Part shown: positions 1 to 6,156 of the stretch, piece by piece
How the letters are laid out: every line of letters begins with the position of its first letter
How positions within the stretch are numbered: the stretch's first letter is position 1
NCBI GenBank assembly: GCA_029983505.1
Contig: JASBZK010000055.1
Span: 1 to 9,656 of the forward strand
DNA from: Porphyromonas sp.
GTDB lineage: Bacteria; Bacteroidota; Bacteroidia; Bacteroidales; Porphyromonadaceae
Direction of reading: 5' to 3'
DNA: 9,656 nucleotides
The notes under the pieces: generated by a model
Told to the model about the DNA's origin: nothing
Seen by the model: only the letters and a program-made list of their open reading frames with translations
Databases searched by the model: none
Program-made: the position numbers and the translations under genes

Positions 1-907
1 TGCGTACCCCTTCGAGCTTGACGAAGTACCCGTCCGTCGGCTCGAAAACGGTCCCTGAGACGCGGACACGGTTGTCCGCAACTTGTTCGAACGTCGTACC
101 GTGCAGGTTAAGTCTTCCGCCGGGGCCGGGGAGTTCGTAGGGATTGGACTTCTCGTAGAGCGTATGTGCGGCTATGGAGAGTGTCGTGCACTTACGCTGG
201 GGAGAGAGCGTCTCGAGCTCAAAATGGTCTTCCCTCAGGTACCCGAACATACAGTCGCTCCCTGATCCGGGCAACGCTGCTATCGCCGCACACTCGAGGA
301 TCTTACCCATGTGGATGGCAAGCCCCTTGGGGAAGCCCTGCTTAATCGGGAGTGCAGCAAAGACACTCGGGTCATAGGACCGGCCGGCGAGGATGACCTG
401 TGCGCCCTCTTCAAGAGCCTTGATGTAAGGCTCTTCGCCGATTTGGGCCACGATGTGCACCGCCTCCTCAATGTCCTTCTCTTCGAGCTCGGGAGCGGGT
501 TGGAGCGGGGATATGAGTCTTTTTTTGTAGTAGGTGCGGACGAGGTCTTTGTCGAGCTCGGAGCAAATCTCTGCGTACTTAAAGGAGAGGTTGTGCGCCG
601 CGGCTATCTCTTCGATGATTTGGCGTACGATCGCCACGTGGGGCTTGGCTCCGGATCCGCCGCCCGTACCTATGATGACGGGGATGCCTTCCTTTATGGC
701 CGCGGGGATCATGATGTCGAGGTCGCGCTTGACGGAGTTGCGGTCCGTGAAGGAAATGCCGGCTCCGAGGTAGTAGGGACCGGGGTCTGTGGAGCCTGCG
801 TCGACGGCTATCACATCGGGATGACGTTTCATCCCTTCTTCAAATGACTCTACCGGGAAGCCGTATCCGAGGATGGCCGTAGGGGAGAGTACTCTTATCT
901 CTTTCAT
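1..907 (-). CDS. AtuA-like (DUF1446) family protein, 3' end beyond the window
   Basis: The reading frame opens with ATG at 907 and stays open for 302 codons to the left edge, so the C-terminus is missing. The protein begins MKEIRVLSPTAILGYGFP and contains DAGSTDPGPYYLG (about residues 36-48), a glycine-rich IIGTGGGSGAKPH stretch (about 76-88) and ILAGRSYDPSVFAALP (about 165-180). These are typical of the acyclic-terpene-utilisation AtuA/DUF1446 family, whose biochemical activity I do not regard as settled. It lies 24 bp downstream of the methylaspartate ammonia-lyase gene and is almost certainly the same transcript, which points to a role in mesaconate or citramalate metabolism. From memory, AtuA-like genes also occur beside methylaspartate genes in other amino-acid fermenters, often with a small DUF4387/AtuA-related partner that would lie just off the left edge. 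The family assignment is fairly secure; the metabolic role is inference. Confidence 0.85.
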   Translation of the reverse strand, partial: MKEIRVLSPTAILGYGFPVESFEEGMKRHPDVIAVDAGSTDPGPYYLGAGISFTDRNSVKRDLDIMIPAAIKEGIPVIIGTGGGSGAKPHVAIVRQIIEEIAAAHNLSFKYAEICSELDKDLVRTYYKKRLISPLQPAPELEEKDIEEAVHIVAQIGEEPYIKALEEGAQVILAGRSYDPSVFAALPIKQGFPKGLAIHMGKILECAAIAALPGSGSDCMFGYLREDHFELETLSPQRKCTTLSIAAHTLYEKSNPYELPGPGGRLNLHGTTFEQVADNRVRVSGTVFEPTDGYFVKLEGVR

Positions 908-931
908 GGCAAATAACTTTTTCCGGGGTGA

Positions 932-2176
932 TCAGAGGGCGTCCTTGAGGGCGAGGATGCGGCTCATCTCGTTGTACATAATCATATAGCCCTCATCGAC
1001 ACCCATACCGGGTTTGGCGAGTGTCTGGACGGGGGAAGTAGCCATAGCGATGTTGGCGCAGACTTCGGCGGAGCGGTTGGTCTCGTTGCAGGTACCGCCG
1101 AGGTAGGCTCCCATGCCGTGCTCTTTGCAGTAAAGGACGGCTTCGATGGCGTTATTGACGCCGCCGAGGTCCGGGGTCTTGATTTGTGCCATGTGACCCG
1201 CTTTGGCTTTGGAGAAGTCAATGATGTCTTCGAGGGTGTTGCACCACTCGTCGGCCACTATTTCGGCGTCGATGCCTTTGGCGTCCATAAACTCGCGGAT
1301 TTTCTTGAGGGCATCGATCTGCGCCCACTTCTCTTCCACGTCCACGGGTCCTTCGATGCGGAGGTGGAAAGGCTTAGCCTGCTCTGCGAGGTCGCCGATG
1401 TAGTCGGCTATCTTCTCGAAGTCGTTGTCGAAGACCACGCCAAGCGTACCGTAGACGTCAATGTGGAAGACGGGGTTATAGTCCTTATTCACTCGCTTTT
1501 CGAGGACACGGTTGCGGAGCCAGATGACGTAGTCGCGGAGCTTTTCGCCCTTGAGACCCGTCTTGTCCGCCACGTGGTTGAAGAGTGCGTGAGGGAGGAC
1601 TTCGGCTTCCTTCATAATCATCTTATCGGCATTGAGGTAGCGGTCGTCTCCGGACTGGGTAAAGATGGGGATCATCTTGTCCGCGATCTTGGTGCCGTAT
1701 TCCTCGGCCACCACTTGAGCCATCAGCTTACGGTTGGCTTTGGCGACGGCGTCGAGGCAGGCTTGGGTCACGCCGTAGCGGATGGCGGTGTGGTACTGTT
1801 TCTTGGTCTCGGGATCGACAAACTTATCCACCCGGTCTGCCATTTCGCGGAACGTGGTGATCTCTTTGCCCTCATACATAGGGGCGATTTCCTTCATGAT
1901 GACGGGGATGAAGTTTTCCGCCAAAAAGAGCGGATCGCGTCCGCCCGCACCGGAGTACTGGACCGCCGCACAGTCGCCGTGGGCGATGGTACCGTCTTCG
2001 AGGATGAAGAGGACGGAGATGGATTCGCCGGCCTGGCGAACTCCCGTGAACCCTTCGGTTACAGGCGTGCCTTCGTAGAAAGCCCCGTCGGCTTTCGCAC
2101 CTTTCTTAATGGCTCTTTGGTCGTCGAAGTAAAAGCCCGTTTTACCGGCGGCGCATACTACCTTCTTTATTTTCAT
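932..2176 (-). CDS. mal: methylaspartate ammonia-lyase
   Basis: This 414-residue enolase-superfamily enzyme removes ammonia from (2S,3S)-3-methylaspartate to give mesaconate, the second step of methylaspartate glutamate fermentation. The length matches the known Clostridium enzymes (about 413). The catalytic residues described for the Clostridium tetanomorphum enzyme are all present with a constant +2 offset: the base Lys333 in QIKTPDLGG, His196 in LPHALFN, and the metal ligands Asp240 (FHIDVYG), Glu275 (RIEGP) and Asp309 (VADEW). The C-terminal GGTCNETNRSAEVCANIAMA stretch is also characteristic. There is no signal peptide, so it is cytosolic. The gene follows glmE after 170 bp filled with hairpin repeats and precedes the AtuA-like gene by 24 bp. 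The start at 2176 begins directly with the family's MKIKKVVCAAGKTGFYFDDQ N-terminus. No Shine-Dalgarno sequence is evident, as usual in Bacteroidota. Confidence 0.97.
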   Translation of the reverse strand: MKIKKVVCAAGKTGFYFDDQRAIKKGAKADGAFYEGTPVTEGFTGVRQAGESISVLFILEDGTIAHGDCAAVQYSGAGGRDPLFLAENFIPVIMKEIAPMYEGKEITTFREMADRVDKFVDPETKKQYHTAIRYGVTQACLDAVAKANRKLMAQVVAEEYGTKIADKMIPIFTQSGDDRYLNADKMIMKEAEVLPHALFNHVADKTGLKGEKLRDYVIWLRNRVLEKRVNKDYNPVFHIDVYGTLGVVFDNDFEKIADYIGDLAEQAKPFHLRIEGPVDVEEKWAQIDALKKIREFMDAKGIDAEIVADEWCNTLEDIIDFSKAKAGHMAQIKTPDLGGVNNAIEAVLYCKEHGMGAYLGGTCNETNRSAEVCANIAMATSPVQTLAKPGMGVDEGYMIMYNEMSRILALKDAL

Positions 2177-2240
2177 GACAGGTAATTATTTTGTGTGGTT
2201 ATTTGGATAGTTTTCATTGTCCCGGCCGGGCGAAAAATCC

Positions 2241-2274
2241 GGTACGTACCGAGACGCCGGCCTTGGTCTGTATC
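2241..2274. repeat. inverted pair of GGYMYGTAYC boxes (hairpin A-B), glmE-mal gap
   Basis: GGTACGTACC (2241-2250) and GGTCTGTATC (2265-2274) face each other across a 14-nt spacer that contains GCCGGC. On the plus strand 9 of 10 positions pair if two G-T wobbles are counted. On the minus strand, which carries the operon transcript, three positions mismatch, so this hairpin is the weaker of the two here. GGTACGTACC is itself part of the perfect 12-bp palindrome CGGTACGTACCG (2240-2251). Confidence 0.6.
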
Positions 2275-2286
2275 CCGCTCCCGTGA

Positions 2287-2320
2287 GATACGTACCGAGG
2301 AACTCTTCCCGGTACGTACC
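2287..2320. repeat. inverted pair of GGYMYGTAYC boxes (strong hairpin C-D), glmE-mal gap
   Basis: GATACGTACC (2287-2296, the box read from the minus strand as GGTACGTATC) pairs with GGTACGTACC (2311-2320). The stem continues inward with G2297-C2310 and GGAA/TTCC (2299-2302 with 2306-2309) around a CTC loop, with A2298 bulged. The only mismatch on the plus strand, A2288 against C2319, becomes a G-U wobble in the minus-strand transcript, so about 15 pairs can form in the operon mRNA. No T-tract follows on either side, so it is not a canonical terminator. It could be an mRNA-stability or processing element, or a REP-like repeat. Confidence 0.65.
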
Positions 2321-2346
2321 CCGGCGGATGAGCGATATGGTGGTGA

Positions 2347-3795
2347 TTATTTCCGACCTACGAGGAAGCCCTTGGAGATGGCGTACACGTCGTCGATGAC
2401 CATCTGAAAGCTTACGGTGCGCTTCTCTTGGCGGGCACGCTCTTCGAGCTTGTCGCGGTGGAACTGCTTGAGCTCGTCGCTGAAAGGCAGGTTGCCCATC
2501 TCGAGGATGCGGACGGCGCCGTCGTTGTCGCGGGCGGGCATCAGCTTGCCGGCGTTGTACTTACTGGGGGCAAAAGGAATGTCCAAGACACCGGCTTCAA
2601 ATGCCGCGATGGTGCCTTTGGCTATGTCGCCACCGCCGAGGTCAAACACTTTGTCCAGTATCTGATCCACTTCCCGGCGAATGATTTCGCTCTCTGCGAG
2701 TACGGCGGGGATGTTCGTGAAGTCTTGGTCGCGGAGCATACTGATGACCTGTTTGGTGGCACGAAGACCTGCGGCATTGGCTTCCTTGGTGGGTACGCCC
2801 ATGGCTTCGTGCGGGGTCTTGACGATGACTTTATTCGCCTTGGAGAGGGCGGCAGCGGCCGATCCCCAACTGATGACCCCGAAGGCCTTGGCTTCGTCCT
2901 GCGGGAAACCGCCCATCCACTGGTGGAATACAGTCGTCACCCGCACGTCGTCGTAGCCGTAGCGGGCGAGGTATTCTTTGGTTTGCTCCTTGAGCGTGCG
3001 GACGGCGGCCACATCCTGTATCAAGTTCCCGCACTGTCCGTAGCCAACCGTGATGTCCTTCACCCCTTGAGTGGCGGCGAGGAGGGCTTCGATGATGGCG
3101 ACGGAGTTGGAGACACAGGGGGGGATCAGGGTACCGGTGAGGGGACCGAAAGGCTCGCGGTTGATGTGCACGCCGGCTTCGGAGTACAGCCCGCAGAGGC
3201 GGTCGGTGTACTGCCAGAAGCGGATCGTCTTCTCGAGGGAGAAGTCTTTGGAATAAGGGATATTATAGGAGATGCCGCCCCCTTCGTAAGAGGTAAAGCC
3301 CCCTGCGATGGAGATCTCGGTGAGGAGACGGGCGTCGGGCGTCCCGTGGCGCACCTGCACGGGGCTTTTGACGGAGCTCGTGACGATGCGGCAGGTATTG
3401 ACGCCGTAGTTGACGATGGGGAAACCGTTGAGCATCGAGCGCCCGCTCTCTTTACTTTTCTCGATACCGTTTTCGGCCTCTTTGTACCTATTCAGACGGG
3501 TGTAGCTGTCCACGGTGGAGGGGAGGAGATCCGCTTCACCTGCCGTCTCGAGGAACTGGAGCAGCTTGATGTGCTCCTCGTAGAGTGCCACGCCGGCACG
3601 CGGCTGGATGAGGGTCACGCCCTCTTTCTCCGCATTATGGAGCTTGAGGTCAAACCTCTTGGACTCCGGTATCGAGAGCTGGTACTTCACCGCTTCGTCG
3701 AAGTCAACGCCGGCACCTGTGGGCCAAGAGGCGAGGACTTCTTCTCTCTCTTTGAAAAATTCGTCATTACTGAGTTTGACGTTTTTGACTTCCAT
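2347..3795 (-). CDS. glmE: glutamate mutase epsilon subunit (methylaspartate mutase E)
   Basis: This is the catalytic TIM-barrel subunit of adenosylcobalamin-dependent glutamate mutase. With GlmS it rearranges L-glutamate to (2S,3S)-3-methylaspartate by a radical mechanism. At 482 residues it matches the Clostridium cochlearium protein (483), and the known substrate-binding residues fall at identical numbers: the 'arginine claw' Arg66 (LIQPR), Arg100 (SYTR) and Arg149 (VQVRHGTPD), plus Glu171 (YEGGG), Tyr177 and Tyr181 (SYNIPYS). The whole chain appears intact, from MEVKNVKLSNDEFF to FLVGRK. The gene lies 178 bp after glmL and 170 bp before mal. Both gaps are unusually long for an operon and hold the hairpin box repeats. 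I see no convincing internal TAnnTTTG promoter, so it is probably translated from the glmS transcript. It is cytosolic. Confidence 0.97.
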   Translation of the reverse strand: MEVKNVKLSNDEFFKEREEVLASWPTGAGVDFDEAVKYQLSIPESKRFDLKLHNAEKEGVTLIQPRAGVALYEEHIKLLQFLETAGEADLLPSTVDSYTRLNRYKEAENGIEKSKESGRSMLNGFPIVNYGVNTCRIVTSSVKSPVQVRHGTPDARLLTEISIAGGFTSYEGGGISYNIPYSKDFSLEKTIRFWQYTDRLCGLYSEAGVHINREPFGPLTGTLIPPCVSNSVAIIEALLAATQGVKDITVGYGQCGNLIQDVAAVRTLKEQTKEYLARYGYDDVRVTTVFHQWMGGFPQDEAKAFGVISWGSAAAALSKANKVIVKTPHEAMGVPTKEANAAGLRATKQVISMLRDQDFTNIPAVLAESEIIRREVDQILDKVFDLGGGDIAKGTIAAFEAGVLDIPFAPSKYNAGKLMPARDNDGAVRILEMGNLPFSDELKQFHRDKLEERARQEKRTVSFQMVIDDVYAISKGFLVGRK

Positions 3796-3817
3796 ACTTG
3801 ATTGGTTTGGTGTATGT

Positions 3818-3936
3818 GGTTTGTATCTGTTTCTCTTGCGTATCGTCTCCCCTGTTTCGACCCGTATCTCGTCTCTGTCCGGTACAGACCAAAAGTTTCG
3901 TGTGGGTCTGACCGAAAAAAGCGCCCGGTACGTATC
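3818..3936. repeat. cluster of GGYMYGTAYC boxes in the glmL-glmE gap
   Basis: Three good boxes are present: GGTACAGACC (3881-3890), the shorter GGTCTGACC (3905-3913) and GGTACGTATC (3927-3936, continuing TCGTG). Two degenerate ones are GGTTTGTATC (3818-3827) and GACCCGTATC (3859-3868). The first two good boxes form a hairpin of nine pairs with A3884 bulged and a 14-nt loop (3891-3904). An A-tract (3915-3920) follows on the plus strand; on the minus strand this is a T-tract before the hairpin, so it is not a terminator for the operon. The cluster fills much of the 178-bp gap between glmL and glmE. Confidence 0.65.
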
Positions 3937-3973
3937 TCGTGAAAAGGAGCTACACGGGTCTTCCTTTACGGAC

Positions 3974-5368
3974 TTACAGGACGGCGAGCGATTTCTTCAT
4001 AATGCGGAGTGCGGCAAGTGGTTCGTAAGCGCTGAGCAGCCCCATAGACGCCATAATGTAGCGGCGGTCGAGGAGGAAACCCGGGTCTTTGGGCTTGGCG
4101 AACTCGTACCGCATCGGGTCGTAGAGGACACCCTTCAGGATCTCCTTTGTCTCCGTGCTGTGGATGAGCGCACCGCCTATGCCGAGGACTTTCTGCACGC
4201 CGGTGAGGTCTTTGCCTGTGAGGGTAAAGAGCTGCCCCATAGGGGTGTACACACTCTTCATCTGTCCCGAGTGGCGGTCGGTGGCAAGGCGGACGGCACC
4301 GCGGGCGAGGATCATTTCGCACTTCTCCTCTTCTTCCGTCTCAGCTCTGAGCGAAGGCTTGGAGACACACCGCTCTATCCAGTCCCTCAGGATCTCTTCC
4401 GTCAGCCCCTCACGCACCGCTTCACCATAGAGGTCGAGCTCGTCGGCAAGGGCAGAGAGCGAGTAACGCATTCCGAGGTCGCCTTCGACGGTCCTTTTGG
4501 AGAAAGGCTCCGGGAGCCCTCTTTGGACGATGTTGCCCGCCGTCGGCTCTCCTTTGGTCATGGAGTAGACGTCGGTCGTGGCGCCACCGAGGTCGACGGC
4601 CATCAGTTCGCCCAGTCCCTCTTCTTCGTGGTACCCTTTGCTGAGGAGCTCGCAGGCACCAAGGACGGCAAGCGGCGTGGGGACGATCTCCCCGTACGCC
4701 ATAGCCTGGGCTTTGGAGAGGCCTTTGGCTTCGATGATGCGCTCGATGAAGAGGCGGGTGATGCACTTTTTGGCGGGGGCGATGTTCAGATCATTAAAGG
4801 AGGGCATCACGTTGTCCGTGATGACGAAAGGCTTCCCACTCTCTTTGAGCAGGACTTCGATCTCTTTGGCAGCCGTCTTATTGCCCGCCACGATGAGGGA
4901 GAAGTGCCCGGGGACGCGGGAAAGGATCTCCGCGTTTTTGAGGATGGCCTCCTTATTGCCGCCGTCCGTACCTCCGCAGAGGAGGATGAGGTCGGGGTTT
5001 ATCTCCTCGATCTCCTTGGCTTCGGAGGGGCTTATCTCGTAGGAGTAGGTCTTGACGACTTTGGCGCCCGCGCTGGAGGCCGCCATACGTGCGGCTTTGC
5101 TCGTTAGGACGGGCACGAGACCGGAGGCGACCATCTTCAGTCCCCCTGCGGCGCTGGAGCAGCAGAGGAAGCGGTCGTACTTCCACTCCTCTCCTTCGCC
5201 CGGTCCCATCGAGGCGTGCAGACTAGAGAGGGCTTCGGAGAGTCCCTCCATCACGTCCGTCTCTATGGTGGTAAAAGCCGCCGAAGTGCCGAGTATCTCT
5301 TCCGCGTCTGCATCAATGGCAGTGACCTTGGTGTAGGTGCTGCCGATGTCCGCTGTGAGGTATCTCAT
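3974..5368 (-). CDS. glmL: GlmL/MutL, ASKHA-fold ATPase partner of glutamate mutase
   Basis: This 464-residue protein has the nucleotide-binding motifs of the acetate kinase/Hsp70/actin superfamily: phosphate-1 DIGSTYTK (7-14), a CGGTDGG loop (131-137), phosphate-2 VDLGGATTD (258-266) and the adenosine motif GIGGALIHS (396-404). GlmL/MutL is always encoded between the two mutase subunits in methylaspartate clusters. It is thought to help reactivate the enzyme by exchanging damaged cobalamin, by analogy with diol dehydratase reactivases; that role is known for the analogues and inferred here. The frame is open for 70 more codons upstream, but that part is basic, low-complexity and overlaps glmS. 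The start at 5368 gives the conserved MRYLTADIGSTYTK N-terminus and a 20-bp gap after glmS, so I chose it. Confidence 0.94.
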   Translation of the reverse strand: MRYLTADIGSTYTKVTAIDADAEEILGTSAAFTTIETDVMEGLSEALSSLHASMGPGEGEEWKYDRFLCCSSAAGGLKMVASGLVPVLTSKAARMAASSAGAKVVKTYSYEISPSEAKEIEEINPDLILLCGGTDGGNKEAILKNAEILSRVPGHFSLIVAGNKTAAKEIEVLLKESGKPFVITDNVMPSFNDLNIAPAKKCITRLFIERIIEAKGLSKAQAMAYGEIVPTPLAVLGACELLSKGYHEEEGLGELMAVDLGGATTDVYSMTKGEPTAGNIVQRGLPEPFSKRTVEGDLGMRYSLSALADELDLYGEAVREGLTEEILRDWIERCVSKPSLRAETEEEEKCEMILARGAVRLATDRHSGQMKSVYTPMGQLFTLTGKDLTGVQKVLGIGGALIHSTETKEILKGVLYDPMRYEFAKPKDPGFLLDRRYIMASMGLLSAYEPLAALRIMKKSLAVL

Positions 5369-5388
5369 TATTCTGGGGAAAGGAAGGG

Positions 5389-5808
5389 TTAGTCTTTTTT
5401 GACGCCGAGTAGATCGTTGAGGTAGGCTATTGTGGTCTCTATCGGGGTACCGGGGGGGTAGATTTTTGTGAAGCCCATCTTCATAAAGCGCTCTTCCACG
5501 TCCTTGAACTCCTGTTTGCCCACTACGAGGTTGCCGCCGGCTACGAGGGGGATGTCGTGGAGACCGGCTTCTTCGCACTTTTCGCGCAGCCCCTGGCAGT
5601 CTATTTCGCCGTGACCGTAGAGGGAAGAGACGAGGATGGCGTCAGCGTTCGTCTCGATGGCTGCCTCAATGTACTCTTCTTGGGAGACCATCACGCCGAG
5701 ATTGACGACGTTGTACCCTTCTTGCTGCAGGGCAAACGCGATGATTTTATTGCCTACGGCATGCGCGTCCGCGCCGATGACGCCCGTGACAATGGTTTTT
5801 CCGTTCAT
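5389..5808 (-). CDS. glmS: glutamate mutase sigma subunit (cobalamin-binding)
   Basis: This 139-residue Rossmann-like protein binds adenosylcobalamin base-off/His-on for glutamate mutase. The cobalamin signature DxHxxG is complete as Asp14, His16 and Gly19 in GADAHAVGNK, the same numbering as the Clostridium MutS/GlmS proteins (about 137 residues). His16 is the expected lower cobalt ligand. The other two family motifs are present as SSLYGHGE (about 61-68) and AGGN (about 90-93), which line the nucleotide tail. It is the first gene of the operon glmS-glmL-glmE-mal-AtuA. It stands about 95 bp downstream of a predicted transcription start and 20 bp ahead of glmL. It is not the DNA mismatch-repair protein also called MutS. 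Confidence 0.96.
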   Translation of the reverse strand: MNGKTIVTGVIGADAHAVGNKIIAFALQQEGYNVVNLGVMVSQEEYIEAAIETNADAILVSSLYGHGEIDCQGLREKCEEAGLHDIPLVAGGNLVVGKQEFKDVEERFMKMGFTKIYPPGTPIETTIAYLNDLLGVKKD

Positions 5809-5909
5809 TTGATCAAAATGTTTGGGTAAAAACTCTGAACCGCCGGGTTAGTAGCAGTTCGTTAATGTTTTATGTTTGAGGGCAAAATGTATGTCCCCAA
5901 TTCGTTTTG

Positions 5910-5941
5910 CAAATATAGCCATTTCTGTCACTATTGTCTAA
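5910..5941 (-). promoter_or_regulatory. predicted Bacteroidota promoter of the glm operon
   Basis: On the minus strand TATATTTG (5917 to 5910) matches the Bacteroidota -7 consensus TAnnTTTG exactly. Exactly 20 nt upstream lies TTAG (5941 to 5938), a three-of-four match to the -33 TTTG element. Transcription would start near 5904 and leave a leader of about 95 nt before the glmS ATG. It lies just beyond the hairpin that would end rmuC transcription, which supports an independent operon. Confidence 0.65.
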
Positions 5942-5973
5942 CCCCTCCCCAAATCGCCTCCCCTCCGCCGCGC

Positions 5974-6018
5974 AAAAAAGGTACAGACCAAGAGAGAACT
6001 CTCGGCCTGTATCTTTTT
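5974..6018. terminator. bidirectional intrinsic terminator-like hairpin after rmuC, built from the box repeats
   Basis: A six-A tract (5974-5979), box GGTACAGACC (5980-5989), GAGAG (5992-5996), CTCTC (5999-6003), box GGCCTGTATC (6004-6013) and a five-T tract (6014-6018) form one long hairpin. The A- and T-tracts also pair. G5981 with T6012 is a wobble on the plus strand, A5987 with C6006 is a wobble in the minus transcript, and A5990-A5991 bulge. Each strand therefore ends in stem plus U-run. Given the gene layout it would stop transcription coming out of rmuC, about 140 bp after its stop codon, and insulate the glm promoter. Confidence 0.75.
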
Positions 6019-6049
6019 AGTTTCCGGGTTCGGGTCTCGTTTCTTTTTT

Positions 6050-6059
6050 GGTCTGTATC
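6050..6059 (+). repeat. single GGTCTGTATC box downstream of rmuC
   Basis: This is an exact copy of the 10-mer at 2265-2274, followed by TCCCC and preceded by a run of six T (6044-6049). It has no obvious inverted partner nearby, unlike the two boxes in the terminator-like hairpin about 35 bp away. It belongs to the dispersed box family. Confidence 0.5.
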
Positions 6060-6156
6060 TCCCCGCTACTTGCACAGGGCACACTCTGACCCCAAAATTT
6101 GGATCCGGGGGAGACAGGGACGGGATGCTTTGAGGAGAGGAATCCGGGGAAGGGAC

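Larger units (their letters stand above)
5809..6156. other. 348-bp intergenic region between rmuC and glmS
   Basis: No gene is supported here. Read leftward from rmuC the gap holds a lone box GGTCTGTATC (6050-6059), a large bidirectional terminator-like hairpin (5974-6018), a C-rich stretch, a promoter candidate (5910-5941) and the roughly 95-nt glmS leader (5809 to about 5904). I looked for a cobalamin-riboswitch signature in the leader because the operon product uses B12. I saw no convincing B12-box or matching fold. A plus-strand frame runs through this gap only because it continues as the antisense shadow of rmuC. Confidence 0.7.

Noticed and set aside
2241..2320. Cluster of repeats considered as a CRISPR array
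   Set aside because: The boxes are only about 10 bp, alternate in orientation, have irregular spacing and lack unique spacers of uniform length.
3881..3920. Hairpin next to an A-tract read as a terminator after glmL
   Set aside because: The tract is T-rich upstream, not downstream, of the hairpin on the transcribed minus strand, so it lacks the U-run needed for intrinsic termination.
5369..5578. Seventy-codon upstream extension of the glmL frame
   Set aside because: It overlaps glmS, is a low-complexity basic stretch, and the family's conserved N-terminus starts exactly at ATG 5368.
5809..5904. Possible adenosylcobalamin riboswitch in the glmS leader
   Set aside because: The enzyme uses B12, but the leader is only about 95 nt and I see no B12-box-like sequence or supporting fold.
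6090..6110. Short palindrome CCAAAATTTGG downstream of rmuC
   Set aside because: It is AT-centred, short and lacks an adjacent T-tract; the stronger hairpin at 5974-6018 explains termination better.
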